The notes: a model not told the origin generated them from the letters alone. Shown: positions 5,481 to 13,755, counted from the first letter of the stretch. The stretch: 15,816 nucleotides of DNA from Deltaproteobacteria bacterium (GCA_013286765.1 JABDFB010000048.1:1-15816), one strand, 5' to 3'. Made by a program: numbers and translations.

Positions 5481-6725
5481 ATGTTTAGAAAATTTGGACT
5501 AGTTTTTCTTGCTGTAATTTCGATTGGTTCAGCCTATGCAGCCGACGAAAACAAAACAGCAGCCGATACCGCACCAAAAAAGGCTGGAAGCCCATCTGCA
5601 CTTAGAAGATCAGATAGCGGTTTATTGATACCCTCCAATTTAGAAAACATAGAACTCACAGCACATATTGCCGACGATAATAAAATTAATTGCGAGGTTC
5701 TCAGGAAGATGATTCTGAGGACAGCTCCGAAGGCAAGAGTCACCTACAGTTTAAGTGGAGAGAAAGCGTTCGAAGCGATGTATGGTGCTCAGCCCTCTAG
5801 TTCCACAACTACCTCTAGTTCCACAACCGTCTCTGGTAACGATGAAAAAACCGCAGCTAATCCAAAACCACCCTTTGATGTATTCTTTTGTGACTATAGT
5901 ATGCCAGGCTGGAAAGGTCCGGATACCTTGAGGAATATGAACCAGCACGTGGAGACGTCAAATGGTACCGCACTACTTCCGGGCATGATATTCACTTATA
6001 GTACTGAAAATGAAACATGCCTTCGCGAAATGGAGTCTTTAGGGTCTTTGGGCGCAATTGGTAAACCCGCAGTATTTAATGAAGTCAGCAAGGTAATTAA
6101 ATTCGTGGCGGCGGCTAAAAAACAGAACCCTTCGACAAAAACAAAATCTGTAGATGATTTAGGCATTTTAACTTTTAAACCCGCTGTGAGCATCGCAAAA
6201 GCTGTGACTCCTCGTCCCGCCAAACCGGTTAGCATCACAAGTGCCGAGACCTCTTCAGATGTTAAACCAGCCATAGTCATTACAAGTCCTCAACCTTCTT
6301 CTGCAGGTGAACCAACCGTGAGCACGGCAAGCGTTCAGACTTCTCTTGCTGCAATGACATTGACAGTCGATACAAATAGCGCGCCTTCAGCTAAAGCGGG
6401 CCCAAGCCGAAAATCCCCACTCCCAGTTCCGCGTCTTTCTCCAGCGACTGAGGCTGCTATTAATAGGACCCAAGTATTACCATTAACAATAGTAAGACCA
6501 GCAAAATCTTTGGCGTCCTCATTTATAACTCCCTCTGCCAATCCCGAAAATCAAAAGCCATCAGCGAAAGCTGCTCCTAAGGCTTTTAAGATAAATGATT
6601 CATCCAGACATATTCTTATGCCGGCTCCTGTTGAACGTCTTACCGTTGAGCCTCTTAGTCCCGAAACTCTAGATGCCCTCGAAAAGATGAAAGAAAGCAA
6701 AGATAAGAGTGAATCGAGAAAATAG
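5481..6725 (+). CDS. Exported protein with a response-regulator receiver domain and Pro/Ser/Thr-rich tail
   Basis: 414 residues. Residues 1-20 form a standard signal peptide (FRK, then a hydrophobic run ending in AYA before ADENK). Residues 59-210 match a CheY-like receiver: acidic pair Asp65-Asp66 in HIADDNKIN, phospho-acceptor Asp138 in FFCDYSMPG, the Thr/Ser site in FTYST (171-175), and Lys195-Pro196 in GAIGKP. All active-site residues are kept. About 25 extra Ser/Thr-rich residues (104-129) interrupt the domain before the acceptor Asp. Residues 220-414 are low-complexity Pro/Ala/Ser/Thr-rich with four degenerate repeats of about 15 residues (232-291) and no effector domain. Receivers are normally cytoplasmic, where histidine kinases phosphorylate them, so export is unusual. 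The ATG has TGGAG ten bases upstream. The gene stands alone, with no kinase nearby. The domain call is firm; the location rests on the signal peptide. Confidence 0.8.
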   Translation: MFRKFGLVFLAVISIGSAYAADENKTAADTAPKKAGSPSALRRSDSGLLIPSNLENIELTAHIADDNKINCEVLRKMILRTAPKARVTYSLSGEKAFEAMYGAQPSSSTTTSSSTTVSGNDEKTAANPKPPFDVFFCDYSMPGWKGPDTLRNMNQHVETSNGTALLPGMIFTYSTENETCLREMESLGSLGAIGKPAVFNEVSKVIKFVAAAKKQNPSTKTKSVDDLGILTFKPAVSIAKAVTPRPAKPVSITSAETSSDVKPAIVITSPQPSSAGEPTVSTASVQTSLAAMTLTVDTNSAPSAKAGPSRKSPLPVPRLSPATEAAINRTQVLPLTIVRPAKSLASSFITPSANPENQKPSAKAAPKAFKINDSSRHILMPAPVERLTVEPLSPETLDALEKMKESKDKSESRK

Positions 6726-6886
6726 TACACTCATCCTGAGATGAATCCTTCGCATTGATGTGAGGATTACACATGGCATTTTAAGTCCAGACTAACAAAA
6801 AAATTGGATTTTCCGAGAAAATCTTCTATATATAAATAGCCATGACAATCTAATGACGTAGGTAAAAACTTTCTTCGATCTGAAAT

Positions 6887-6935
6887 AAAAGCTAGCCCAG
6901 TCTTTGTGCGCTCTAAACGCATATTAGCTTTTTTT
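6887..6935 (+). terminator. Probable terminator after the receiver-domain gene
   Basis: AAAAGCTA (6887-6894) pairs with TAGCTTTT (6925-6932), followed by a run of T to 6935. A smaller hairpin TGCG-CTCTAAA-CGCA sits in the loop. It lies about 160 bases after the stop codon at 6725; no other structure was seen between 6726 and 6887. Confidence 0.5.
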
Positions 6936-7005
6936 CAATTAAACACTTAACTTACAATTTAATAGTTAATATAGAATATTTATTATTAGTAACTATTACT
7001 TAACT

Positions 7006-7011
7006 TATACT
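7006..7011 (+). promoter_or_regulatory. -10-like box just before the MFS gene (possible leaderless start)
   Basis: TATACT ends 13 bases before the ATG at 7025, and no Shine-Dalgarno sequence lies between them. Transcription from this box would start about seven bases before the start codon. The upstream -35 match (TTATTA, 6983-6988) is poor and the region is AT-rich, so chance is possible. Confidence 0.3.
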
Positions 7012-7024
7012 TATTGATAAACCT

Positions 7025-8266
7025 ATGCTAATCAGCTTCCATCCACTAAAAAAATACCGAAATTTTCGCTATCTGTATCTCGGCCAGCTAGTCTCGACCT
7101 TTGGCAGCATGATCACGTACGTGGCCCTTCCCTATCAGATCTACCAGCTAACGCATTCTTCCCTAGCCGTTGGAATGATCGGCGTAGTCGAGCTCATTCC
7201 ACTCCTCGTTACAGCTTTAATGGGCGGACACTACGCCGATTCTTTTGATCGCAAAAAGCTCCTCGTATTCTCCGAAATAGGCATGTCAGTCGGATCTTTG
7301 GCGCTCGTCCTGAATTCGATCTCTTCCGAGCCCAAACTCTGGTTAATATATTGCATTGCGGCATTTATGTCGGCGGTAAACGGATTCCACCGCCCGGCGC
7401 TAGAATCATTAGCACCCAGACTTGTCCATCGCGATGACCTTCCAAATCTCAGCTCGCTTGCAACATTTAAAGGTTTGCTCGGAACAATCGCGGGACCTGC
7501 CCTCGGCGGGTTCTTGATTGCCTCGTTTGGGATATCGTTCACTTTTTTGATCGATTTTTTTACCTTTCTCTTCTCACTTTGGGCGCTGAGCATGCTGCAA
7601 TTACCGCCATCACTCATTAGCAAACGAACTCAGATTTCACCGATAGAGGGCATCGAACAGGGTTTCCGATATGCGTGGAGCCGACCTGAGTTGATCGGAT
7701 CGTATTCCATAGATTTCATTGCAATGATTTTTGGAATGCCGTTGGCGCTCTTTCCTGCCATTTCGGAATCCTTTGGTGGCGCAAAGGTGGTCGGACTCCT
7801 CTACGCCGCTCCATCGGCAGGGGCCATGATTGCGACGATTTTTAGCGGTTGGACAAAAAACGTCCACGAGAGCGGAAAGGCTATTTCCCTATCAGCCCTC
7901 GTTTGGGGCCTGGGCATCACCGCTTTTGGGTTCTCCTCCCATCTTTGGATTGCCGTCCCGTTTCTGATGATTGCAGGAGCCGCCGATGCAATGAGTGGCG
8001 TCTTTCGAATGACTTTATGGAATAAAACGATTCCGGACACCCTCCGTGGCCGCCTTGCCGGCCTCGAAATGATTAGCTACATGAGCGGCCCACTCCTCGG
8101 AAACGCTGAGGCGGGGCTAGTGGCCGCAGGCTTCGGAACCCAGGCTTCCGTCGTTTCAGGGGGCATTTTGTGTATTATCGGCGTTTTTGTCTGCGCGATC
8201 TTTTTGCCCCGATTTTGGCGGTATAACATGCCCACAAGCCTGCCTGAGGAACCCCAAACTACCTAA
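7025..8266 (+). CDS. MFS transporter, EntS-like (MFS_3) exporter
   Basis: 413 residues, typical of a 12-helix major facilitator. Hydrophobic segments run almost throughout, with a short N-terminal cytoplasmic stretch (HPLKKYRNFRYLYLGQ) and a polar C-terminal tail. The loop between helices 2 and 3 carries GGHYADSFDRKKLL (67-80), the MFS motif A with its Asp-Arg pair. The opening LGQLVSTFGSMITYVALPYQIYQLT resembles the EntS/MFS_3 group, which exports siderophores or drugs; the substrate cannot be read here. The protein acts in the inner membrane using the proton gradient. No ribosome binding site precedes the ATG and no better start exists downstream. It is alone between the receiver-domain gene and tRNA-Arg, which begins 42 bases after its stop. 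Confidence 0.88.
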   Translation: MLISFHPLKKYRNFRYLYLGQLVSTFGSMITYVALPYQIYQLTHSSLAVGMIGVVELIPLLVTALMGGHYADSFDRKKLLVFSEIGMSVGSLALVLNSISSEPKLWLIYCIAAFMSAVNGFHRPALESLAPRLVHRDDLPNLSSLATFKGLLGTIAGPALGGFLIASFGISFTFLIDFFTFLFSLWALSMLQLPPSLISKRTQISPIEGIEQGFRYAWSRPELIGSYSIDFIAMIFGMPLALFPAISESFGGAKVVGLLYAAPSAGAMIATIFSGWTKNVHESGKAISLSALVWGLGITAFGFSSHLWIAVPFLMIAGAADAMSGVFRMTLWNKTIPDTLRGRLAGLEMISYMSGPLLGNAEAGLVAAGFGTQASVVSGGILCIIGVFVCAIFLPRFWRYNMPTSLPEEPQTT

Positions 8267-8308
8267 CCTATTGCATTCGGCTAAGCCGGGTTGTATGAAA
8301 GTCACCAT

Positions 8309-8382
8309 GACTCCGTAGCTCAGATGGATAGAGCAGGTGCCTTCTAAGCATCAGGTCGGGGGTTCGAATCCCTCCGGAGTCG
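8309..8382 (+). tRNA. tRNA-Arg (anticodon UCU)
   Basis: 74 bases. The acceptor strand GACTCCG (8309-8315) pairs with CGGAGTC (8375-8381), then discriminator G. The anticodon loop CTTCTAA gives UCU, reading AGA/AGG. D-arm GCTCAGATGGATAGAGC; T-arm GGGGGTTCGAATCCCTC. CCA is not encoded (TAAAAAA follows), unlike the tRNA-Leu in this window, so the CCA end must be added enzymatically. Confidence 0.96.
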
Positions 8383-8384
8383 TA

Positions 8385-8433
8385 AAAAATAGAAAAAGCC
8401 GGAAGCGCAAGCTGACCGGCTTTTTCTATTTTT
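8385..8433 (+). terminator. tRNA-Arg terminator hairpin
   Basis: A perfect 18-bp stem: AAAAATAGAAAAAGCCGG (8385-8402) pairs with CCGGCTTTTTCTATTTTT (8416-8433) around a 13-base loop. It starts two bases after the tRNA end and can work in both directions. Confidence 0.9.
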
Positions 8434-8451
8434 GAGACGTATGTAATGGTG

Positions 8452-8589
8452 AAAACGCGAAGCGTTTTGTACGGCGGGAGGGATTCGAATGTCGGAGGAG
8501 TCGGGGTGCCCGCTATGCGGGCCGACTCTGAGACCCGGCTGAGGCCGAGCAAGCGAAGCTTGCGGAGGACCGAGGCCGAATCCCTCCGG
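8452..8589 (+). other. tRNA-tailored structured element, Arg type
   Basis: The order matches the Leu-type element: hairpin AAAACGC-GAA-GCGTTTT (8452-8468) followed by GTAC; an inverted T-arm copy GGAGGGATTCGAA (8477-8489); an internal hairpin GCCCGC-TAT-GCGGGC (8508-8522) inside a GAGTCGG/CGACTC stem; a hairpin GCAAGC-GAA-GCTTGC (8549-8563); and a direct T-arm copy CGAATCCCTCCGG (8577-8589). The inverted copy is the exact reverse complement of tRNA-Arg 8363-8375, and the direct copy equals 8365-8377. The two pair perfectly over 11 bp. After it come a small hairpin GCCGC-TTTA-GCGGC (8591-8604) and no recognised gene up to 8712. Confidence 0.7.
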
Positions 8590-8712
8590 TGCCGCTTTAG
8601 CGGCCGCGGCTGAGCCCGTTCCCCTTCGCATCCTGCTTCAGCGTATCATCTGGCACGCCCCATGCTTCCACCAAATGATCCTTCATATGACCTAACAGAT
8701 TAGGAATAACCT

Positions 8713-9717
8713 ATGTTGGATTCGACCATATTCAAGCGTGTGATTTGGGCAGTTGACGTCTTCGAAAAAAATCGGAAGATGCACCGTCTAGCTGTTCAGT
8801 CTCTTAAAGAGTTGGCGGCAACTGCGGGCGCCGTTGTTGATCCTGTGTATGTTTTGGACGTAGATCCATCGATGATTTACAAAGGTGATCCGATAGTTAC
8901 GGATTTGAAAAATTCCGCGACTAAGGCTCTCGAGAAAATTATCAAAGAGAGCAAGCTAGATGAAATTCCGAATCACACTAGCGGACAGGTTCTGATGAAC
9001 CAGTCTATTACTATTGGATTTGACCACCGCACCGAGATTCTCCTTGAGTATATAAAGTCTTCTCAGGCGGACGCGATTTTAGTTTCTACACACGGTCGAT
9101 CTGGATTCAAAAGAGTGATTCTCGGAAGTTTCGCAGAGGGGCTGCTCTCCCATTCCCCGATTCCGGTTCTGACGGTTAACCCGACCGTTACGAAAGTTCA
9201 CGCCTTTCAACAGATTCTCTTTCCAACAAACCTGCACGCTGGTTCGAAAAGCGTCTTTAAAAGAATTGTCTCGCTAGCTCGGGGTCTTAAATGCCACCTC
9301 ATCCTATACCATTGCACAAGCCATCCCATAGATCCCATCGTGCAATCAGGAATTTATTTATTAAGCGGATCGTGGGTTCCACTCTTTCCAAGCTCCAGCT
9401 TCGGCATAGATAAAAAAATTTCTCGAATCCAGACTTGGACTCGTTGGGCCCTGAGCCAGGGAATCTCGACCGAGTACGTCATCCATACAACGACTGGCTC
9501 TCTCTCGGAAGAGGTCGTTTCGTTCGCAAAAAAGAGAAAAATCGGCTTAATTGCGATTGAAGAGGATTCTGGTCCAATTTCGAGCGCTTTGCTGGGCAGT
9601 ATTGTTCGTCAAGTTTCGAGGCATGCCCCATGTCCAGTGATGGTCTTGCGACCGCCGCATAATATCCCGGCGAGTCGCCCCAAAATTCCAACGGAGAAGA
9701 CGCCTAAGGCGGCCTGA
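8713..9717 (+). CDS. Universal stress protein with two UspA domains
   Basis: 334 residues, the size of a tandem Usp protein. Domain 1 (about 5-155) begins FKRVIWAVDVFEKN and ends in STHGRSGFKRVILGSFAEGL (125-144), keeping the nucleotide-binding pattern HGRSG followed by GS (138-139), then IPVLTV. Domain 2 (about 165-313) begins QQILFPTNL and ends ALLGSIVRQVSRHAPCPVMVLRP; it keeps the GS (295-296) but lacks the HGxxG part (EEDSGPISSALLGS), so it probably does not bind ATP in the usual way. The last 20 residues are Pro/Lys-rich. Cytoplasmic; such proteins support survival under starvation, low oxygen or other stress. AGGAA lies six bases before the ATG. A dehydrogenase gene follows 47 bases after the stop, so shared transcription is possible. 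Confidence 0.92.
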   Translation: MLDSTIFKRVIWAVDVFEKNRKMHRLAVQSLKELAATAGAVVDPVYVLDVDPSMIYKGDPIVTDLKNSATKALEKIIKESKLDEIPNHTSGQVLMNQSITIGFDHRTEILLEYIKSSQADAILVSTHGRSGFKRVILGSFAEGLLSHSPIPVLTVNPTVTKVHAFQQILFPTNLHAGSKSVFKRIVSLARGLKCHLILYHCTSHPIDPIVQSGIYLLSGSWVPLFPSSSFGIDKKISRIQTWTRWALSQGISTEYVIHTTTGSLSEEVVSFAKKRKIGLIAIEEDSGPISSALLGSIVRQVSRHAPCPVMVLRPPHNIPASRPKIPTEKTPKAA

Positions 9718-9764
9718 TCTGCTAAAAATTTGAGCTCTGCGCCAAGGATTGGTATAGGTACAAA

Positions 9765-10451
9765 ATGGATAAGCAAATGCAAAAGCGACGAGTTTTAGTC
9801 ACTGGCGCCAGCGGCGCTTTGGGCCAAGCTGTTTCTGCCCGTTTTTTGAAAGCGGGTTTCGAGGTTACAGGCACCAGCTTCGAACTACCTTCCCAGCACA
9901 AACATCCCGGTTCCGATCAAATGCGATGGATTCCAGTGGATCTCACCAATTCCGAGCAGGTGAAAGCGGCTTTTAAAGACGAATCGTTTGAAGTTGTTGT
10001 CCATTGCGCCGGCGGATTTCGTTTTTCCGAAATCGACAAACTTTCCGACGCCGATTTTGACTTCCTTATGAAAACAAATCTCTTTTCTGCATTTTATTTG
10101 ATTCGCGAGCTTGTTCCAAACTTAAAGAAAAACAGATTTGGCCGAATTGTGTTCATCAGTTCCGCAGCGACCCTTCAAGCGCAAGCTGGAATGTCTGCCT
10201 ATAGTGCCTCTAAAGCAGGCCTGAACCAGCTCACCTCCACCCTGGCAACAGAACTAAAGGCCTACAATATTACAGTAAACAGCCTCCTACCGTCCATTAT
10301 CGATACTCCCGCAAACCGCAGGGACATGCCGAAGGCAGACTTCTCCAAATGGGTCACAACCGATCATCTCGCGGAAATATGCCACTTCATAGTTTCCGAG
10401 GCTGGTAGTTCTATTACAGGCGCCTTAATTCCAGTAGCAGGAAGAGTCTAA
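9765..10451 (+). CDS. Short-chain dehydrogenase/reductase (SDR)
   Basis: 228 residues, a classical SDR of usual length. The NAD(P)-binding motif is TGASGALG (13-20). HCAGG (80-84) replaces the common NNAG. The catalytic set is Asn105, Ser132/Ser133 in ISSAA, Tyr146 and Lys150 in YSASK. The Rossmann fold covers nearly the whole protein, so the substrate-binding part is short; ALIPVAGRV closes the chain. The substrate cannot be told; the compact form is also seen in dihydropteridine-reductase-like SDRs. A cytoplasmic oxidoreductase. The ATG at 9765 has AGG six bases upstream; Met5 is an alternative. It lies between the stress protein and the threonine ammonia-lyase, 47 and 18 bases away, so it is probably in the same operon. 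Confidence 0.92.
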   Translation: MDKQMQKRRVLVTGASGALGQAVSARFLKAGFEVTGTSFELPSQHKHPGSDQMRWIPVDLTNSEQVKAAFKDESFEVVVHCAGGFRFSEIDKLSDADFDFLMKTNLFSAFYLIRELVPNLKKNRFGRIVFISSAATLQAQAGMSAYSASKAGLNQLTSTLATELKAYNITVNSLLPSIIDTPANRRDMPKADFSKWVTTDHLAEICHFIVSEAGSSITGALIPVAGRV

Positions 10452-10469
10452 GAACAGTATGCTTTGTCT

Positions 10470-11711
10470 ATGAAGACAGGTAAAAAGACTCAGCTAGATC
10501 TAGATGCAGGACTATCTGATATTCAAAGAGCGCGCGACGTACTAAAAAAATACATTCAGCAAACTCCGCTTGTTTACAATCAATGGCTCTCCGAAACCTA
10601 CGACTGCCAAGTCTATCTAAAGCTTGAAAACATGCATCCGATAGGCTCCTTTAAGATTCGAGGGGCCACATATAAAATTTCCACATTAAGTGCAGAGGAA
10701 AAAAAACTGGGTGTCATCACCGCAAGCGCCGGAAATCATGCCCAAGGTGTCGCGTGGGGCTCAAAAAAACTCAATGTCAGTGCGTTAATTATTATGCCAC
10801 GTCATGCACCTCTGGTAAAAGTCGCCAACACCAAAGCGCTAGGCGCTGAAGTTCAACTTCATGGCGATTGTTATGACGACGCCTACGATACCGCGAAGGC
10901 CATGGCGAAAGAAACCGGTCGAATCTTTATACCTGCGTTTGAAGACAAGAACATTATTGCCGGGCAAGGAACTATTGGACTTGAGTTAGCAGAACAGGCA
11001 GATAAAATTGATTTTGTGATTGGATCGGTGGGTGGTGGCGGATTGATGGCCGGAGTTTCGGCTGCTATTCAAGCACTTCAACCTCAAGTTAAAATCGTTG
11101 CTTGTCAGGCTTTGGGTTCTCCATCCATGATCGAGTCTATCAAATTGAAAAAAGCAATCCGACTTCCTTCCACGGAAACTTTTGCAGACGGTATTGCCGT
11201 CGCCCAGGCCAGTGAGGGAATACGAAAAATTCTTAGTGAACGTGTCGATCAATGGATCGAGATTGACGAAGATTCGATTGCAGAATCTGTTTTGACACTC
11301 TTAGAAAAAGCAAAAATCTTGGTCGAAGGGGCCGGAGCTTTGCCTCTTGCCGCTTTGAATCAAACGAGAAATCAGATCAAAGGCAAAAAAGTTGTACTAA
11401 TTATTAGTGGTGGAAATATTGATGTAAACGTTCTTTCCCGAATTATTGATTTGGGATTGGTGCGAACAGGAAGGAGACTTAGAATCAATGTGCTCATTCC
11501 TGATCGACCGGGCTCGTTATCCCGCCTAACAGATCTTATTGGCAAACAAGAGGCGAATATTCTACAGGCCATTCACGACCGAAACGAGCCGTTCACCAAA
11601 TTGGATCAAACGGAAGTTGCACTCACATTAGAAACACGCGGCCCTGAACACAGCGCATCTATTATCAAAGTATTAAAGAATCACGTACTGCGTCTAGAGC
11701 TTGGGCGCTAG
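10470..11711 (+). CDS. ilvA: Threonine ammonia-lyase (threonine dehydratase) with C-terminal ACT domain
   Basis: 413 residues from this ATG. It is a PLP enzyme that deaminates L-threonine to 2-oxobutanoate, the first step to isoleucine or a catabolic step. The PLP lysine is Lys62 in GSFKIRG; the phosphate-binding glycine loop is VGGGGLMAG (187-195); ASAGNHAQG and the late SGGNID are also family motifs. Residues about 335-410 (LRINVLIPDRPGSLSRLTDLI) form a single ACT domain, the form in TdcB-like/ilvA single-ACT enzymes rather than long two-ACT biosynthetic IlvA, so amino-acid feedback is likely. A TTG at 10464, six bases upstream in frame, is a possible alternative start; neither has a good ribosome binding site. 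It follows the SDR gene closely. Serine may also be used. The symbol is given by family; tdcB would be equally defensible. Confidence 0.93.
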   Translation: MKTGKKTQLDLDAGLSDIQRARDVLKKYIQQTPLVYNQWLSETYDCQVYLKLENMHPIGSFKIRGATYKISTLSAEEKKLGVITASAGNHAQGVAWGSKKLNVSALIIMPRHAPLVKVANTKALGAEVQLHGDCYDDAYDTAKAMAKETGRIFIPAFEDKNIIAGQGTIGLELAEQADKIDFVIGSVGGGGLMAGVSAAIQALQPQVKIVACQALGSPSMIESIKLKKAIRLPSTETFADGIAVAQASEGIRKILSERVDQWIEIDEDSIAESVLTLLEKAKILVEGAGALPLAALNQTRNQIKGKKVVLIISGGNIDVNVLSRIIDLGLVRTGRRLRINVLIPDRPGSLSRLTDLIGKQEANILQAIHDRNEPFTKLDQTEVALTLETRGPEHSASIIKVLKNHVLRLELGR

Positions 11712-11744
11712 TAAATAAAAGGCTAGGCAGATCATCTAAATCAA

Positions 11745-11750
11745 TATAAT
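11745..11750 (+). promoter_or_regulatory. -10 box just before the thermolysin-like protease gene
   Basis: A consensus TATAAT ends ten bases before the ATG at 11761, and no Shine-Dalgarno sequence is present. Transcription from it would start three to five bases before the start codon, a leaderless arrangement. No good -35 element lies at the usual distance, so read-through from the upstream gene is the alternative. Confidence 0.35.
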
Positions 11751-11760
11751 GTAACCCGCG

Positions 11761-13755
11761 ATGGGTGGGGTGAGGTGTTACACTTTTCTTTTAACAGCTC
11801 TCTTGGTGATCCTACACCTTTGCGGCTGCATCCAGAGTAATCAATCAGAATTAGCAAACAACTCACCTGATACTGAGAGAGCTGGAAACAGAAGAAACCC
11901 GAAGTTCCCATGTGCGCCACGAAGCCTCAGAAAGATGACCGGCACCTCAGGCCTTACACGAATATTTCTTTTGGACCCTATCGTCAGCTCAGGAGATCCG
12001 GAACTTCAGCCCCAATCAACCAATATTGACCGTTATCTTTATCCGATTGAACTTACTTCTCTTACTGGTCATGGTGTTTTAAAAGGAAAATACGTAGATG
12101 TCAGCGACGGTCTATTTTGTGACGGCAGATTTGGGGCCTACGACATCAAGCAGAATTTTGTTTACCCGTATGGTGACCCACGTTTTCAGGAGGTAATGGC
12201 CTATTATTACGGAAATTACTATAAATCGTTTGTAGATAGCACCGGGTATAGTCAAAATCATTCTTCTACTAATATTGTAGCTCACTGTGAACTGGCCGAT
12301 AATGCCTTCTACGTCAGAAGTCTTCCTACTTTCGGTCAATCTATGAATACGGTTGAAGAAATGGTATGCCTAGGCGACTCCGTCAAAACTCCGGGTGCGT
12401 TCTATCCAGACGACGGAACCGTAGTCATGCACGAACTACAACATGGGGCTACGGTCGCTAATTACTCACTAACCTATGATCTGAGTCAATTGAGATTTGA
12501 CGAAGGTGGCGCACTGAGCGAAGCTATTTCCGATTTTGTGAGTTTGATGCTCGCTGAAACGTTGGTGCCAGATCAAAATCCTTTGGATCCGAGAATTTTT
12601 AGCCGTTGGGCACTCGGTACCTTCGATCCTCATGAAAAGCACTTCCGGGGAGCCCATAAGTGTCCAACCTACGATTCCGCTTATCCAGATTGTACTGACT
12701 ATCCCCTTTTTAGGGCGGGTTCGAATCCGAGTTCTAAGACTTCCATAAGTTATATCTACCCTGATGGACTGGGATGGCCCTACCCTTCCAATTTTTCTGG
12801 GAATTCAATCTTATTTGAAATCTATGGAAGATTTCAACAACAAGAGGAAATTCACAATTCCGGAACTATTATTCTAGGAGCTCTTTGGGACGCTTACGAA
12901 GCGGTAAAAAAGAACCATTCTTCGCAAGAACTCCCCTCTATTCGAATAGCAATTACACAGCTGATTCACGAAGCGATCCGACATTTACCTTTTCCCAACT
13001 CGAGGACCAACCGTTCTCCCATAACGTTCATCGAATTTGCCAAACAACTTGCGATTTATTCTAATAGGATCAATGGACTGACCGACGACGATGTACAAGA
13101 TATTCGGCAGGCGCTCGAAAATCGCGGACTCTATCGCTATCCTCATGTACCATCGCGTTGGATGGGCAACGGGCCTGGTGCCAATTTCAAGATACCTGAA
13201 ACACCGACGCCGGGCGTTTTTATCATGGATAACCCCGTCGTTCTTAAACAATGGCTGGAAAATATGGGAAAAGACCCAACCCTAATCAGCCAATCCGGTC
13301 CAACGTCTCTAAATTCGAAACTGGACCCTGGCGAGATCGCCGTTATCTGGTTTGATATTCAAAATAATTCCGAACAGACTGTCGGCGGCGTTCTCGTCAG
13401 TGCCGCTTCTTTTGACGATGACTTAACTTTCTTCAATAACTCGCTCAATCCAGGTTTTCTGAGCGACAGTCTCTTCAACGAAGCACAGGTCATGTACAGC
13501 AAAATAAACGGCAAACAAATCGTCCGAACACTGGGAGCTGTTAGCCAGCCATTTGACACTAATCAATATTCTATTCTCCCTCTCGGAAATACCTATTTCA
13601 AAACTAATCCCTTTTTTAATCATAACTTTAGAACCGGTCTCTGGGTAAGGGTAAGCCCCAGCGCTCCGCATGGAAAGACCATTCAAATTCGGGTGCAAGC
13701 GACCCCTTCCAATGGAATGTCAGAGAATAGAAAATTCAAGGTGGTGATTAATTAA
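11761..13755 (+). CDS. Thermolysin/fungalysin-like zinc protease lipoprotein lacking a propeptide
   Basis: 664 residues. The lipoprotein signal ends HLCGC, with Cys23 as the likely lipid anchor. The catalytic motif is HELQH (224-228) with GGALSEAISD (249-258) 20 residues on, giving the third zinc ligand Glu254 and Asp258: the gluzincin arrangement of M4/M36 peptidases. Sequence before it (YVDVSDG, FQEVMAYYYGNYYKSF) matches the N-terminal part of fungalysin/thermolysin catalytic domains. Only about 35 residues lie between the Cys and the catalytic part, so the usual FTP/PepSY propeptide of about 200 residues is absent; the next gene appears to encode it. Residues about 480-664 form a beta-rich C-terminal region of uncertain type (DPGEIAVIWFDIQNNSEQTVGG). 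It probably acts at the cell surface or periplasm. ATG 11761 has no ribosome binding site but a -10 box just upstream. Confidence 0.85.
   Translation: MGGVRCYTFLLTALLVILHLCGCIQSNQSELANNSPDTERAGNRRNPKFPCAPRSLRKMTGTSGLTRIFLLDPIVSSGDPELQPQSTNIDRYLYPIELTSLTGHGVLKGKYVDVSDGLFCDGRFGAYDIKQNFVYPYGDPRFQEVMAYYYGNYYKSFVDSTGYSQNHSSTNIVAHCELADNAFYVRSLPTFGQSMNTVEEMVCLGDSVKTPGAFYPDDGTVVMHELQHGATVANYSLTYDLSQLRFDEGGALSEAISDFVSLMLAETLVPDQNPLDPRIFSRWALGTFDPHEKHFRGAHKCPTYDSAYPDCTDYPLFRAGSNPSSKTSISYIYPDGLGWPYPSNFSGNSILFEIYGRFQQQEEIHNSGTIILGALWDAYEAVKKNHSSQELPSIRIAITQLIHEAIRHLPFPNSRTNRSPITFIEFAKQLAIYSNRINGLTDDDVQDIRQALENRGLYRYPHVPSRWMGNGPGANFKIPETPTPGVFIMDNPVVLKQWLENMGKDPTLISQSGPTSLNSKLDPGEIAVIWFDIQNNSEQTVGGVLVSAASFDDDLTFFNNSLNPGFLSDSLFNEAQVMYSKINGKQIVRTLGAVSQPFDTNQYSILPLGNTYFKTNPFFNHNFRTGLWVRVSPSAPHGKTIQIRVQATPSNGMSENRKFKVVIN

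Noticed and set aside
8268..8631. Minus-strand frames of about 95 codons across tRNA-Arg (containing GGIRTPDLMLRRH and RLRRDSNPRPDA)
   Set aside because: These are antisense translations of the tRNA and its repeated element, a common annotation artefact, not proteins.
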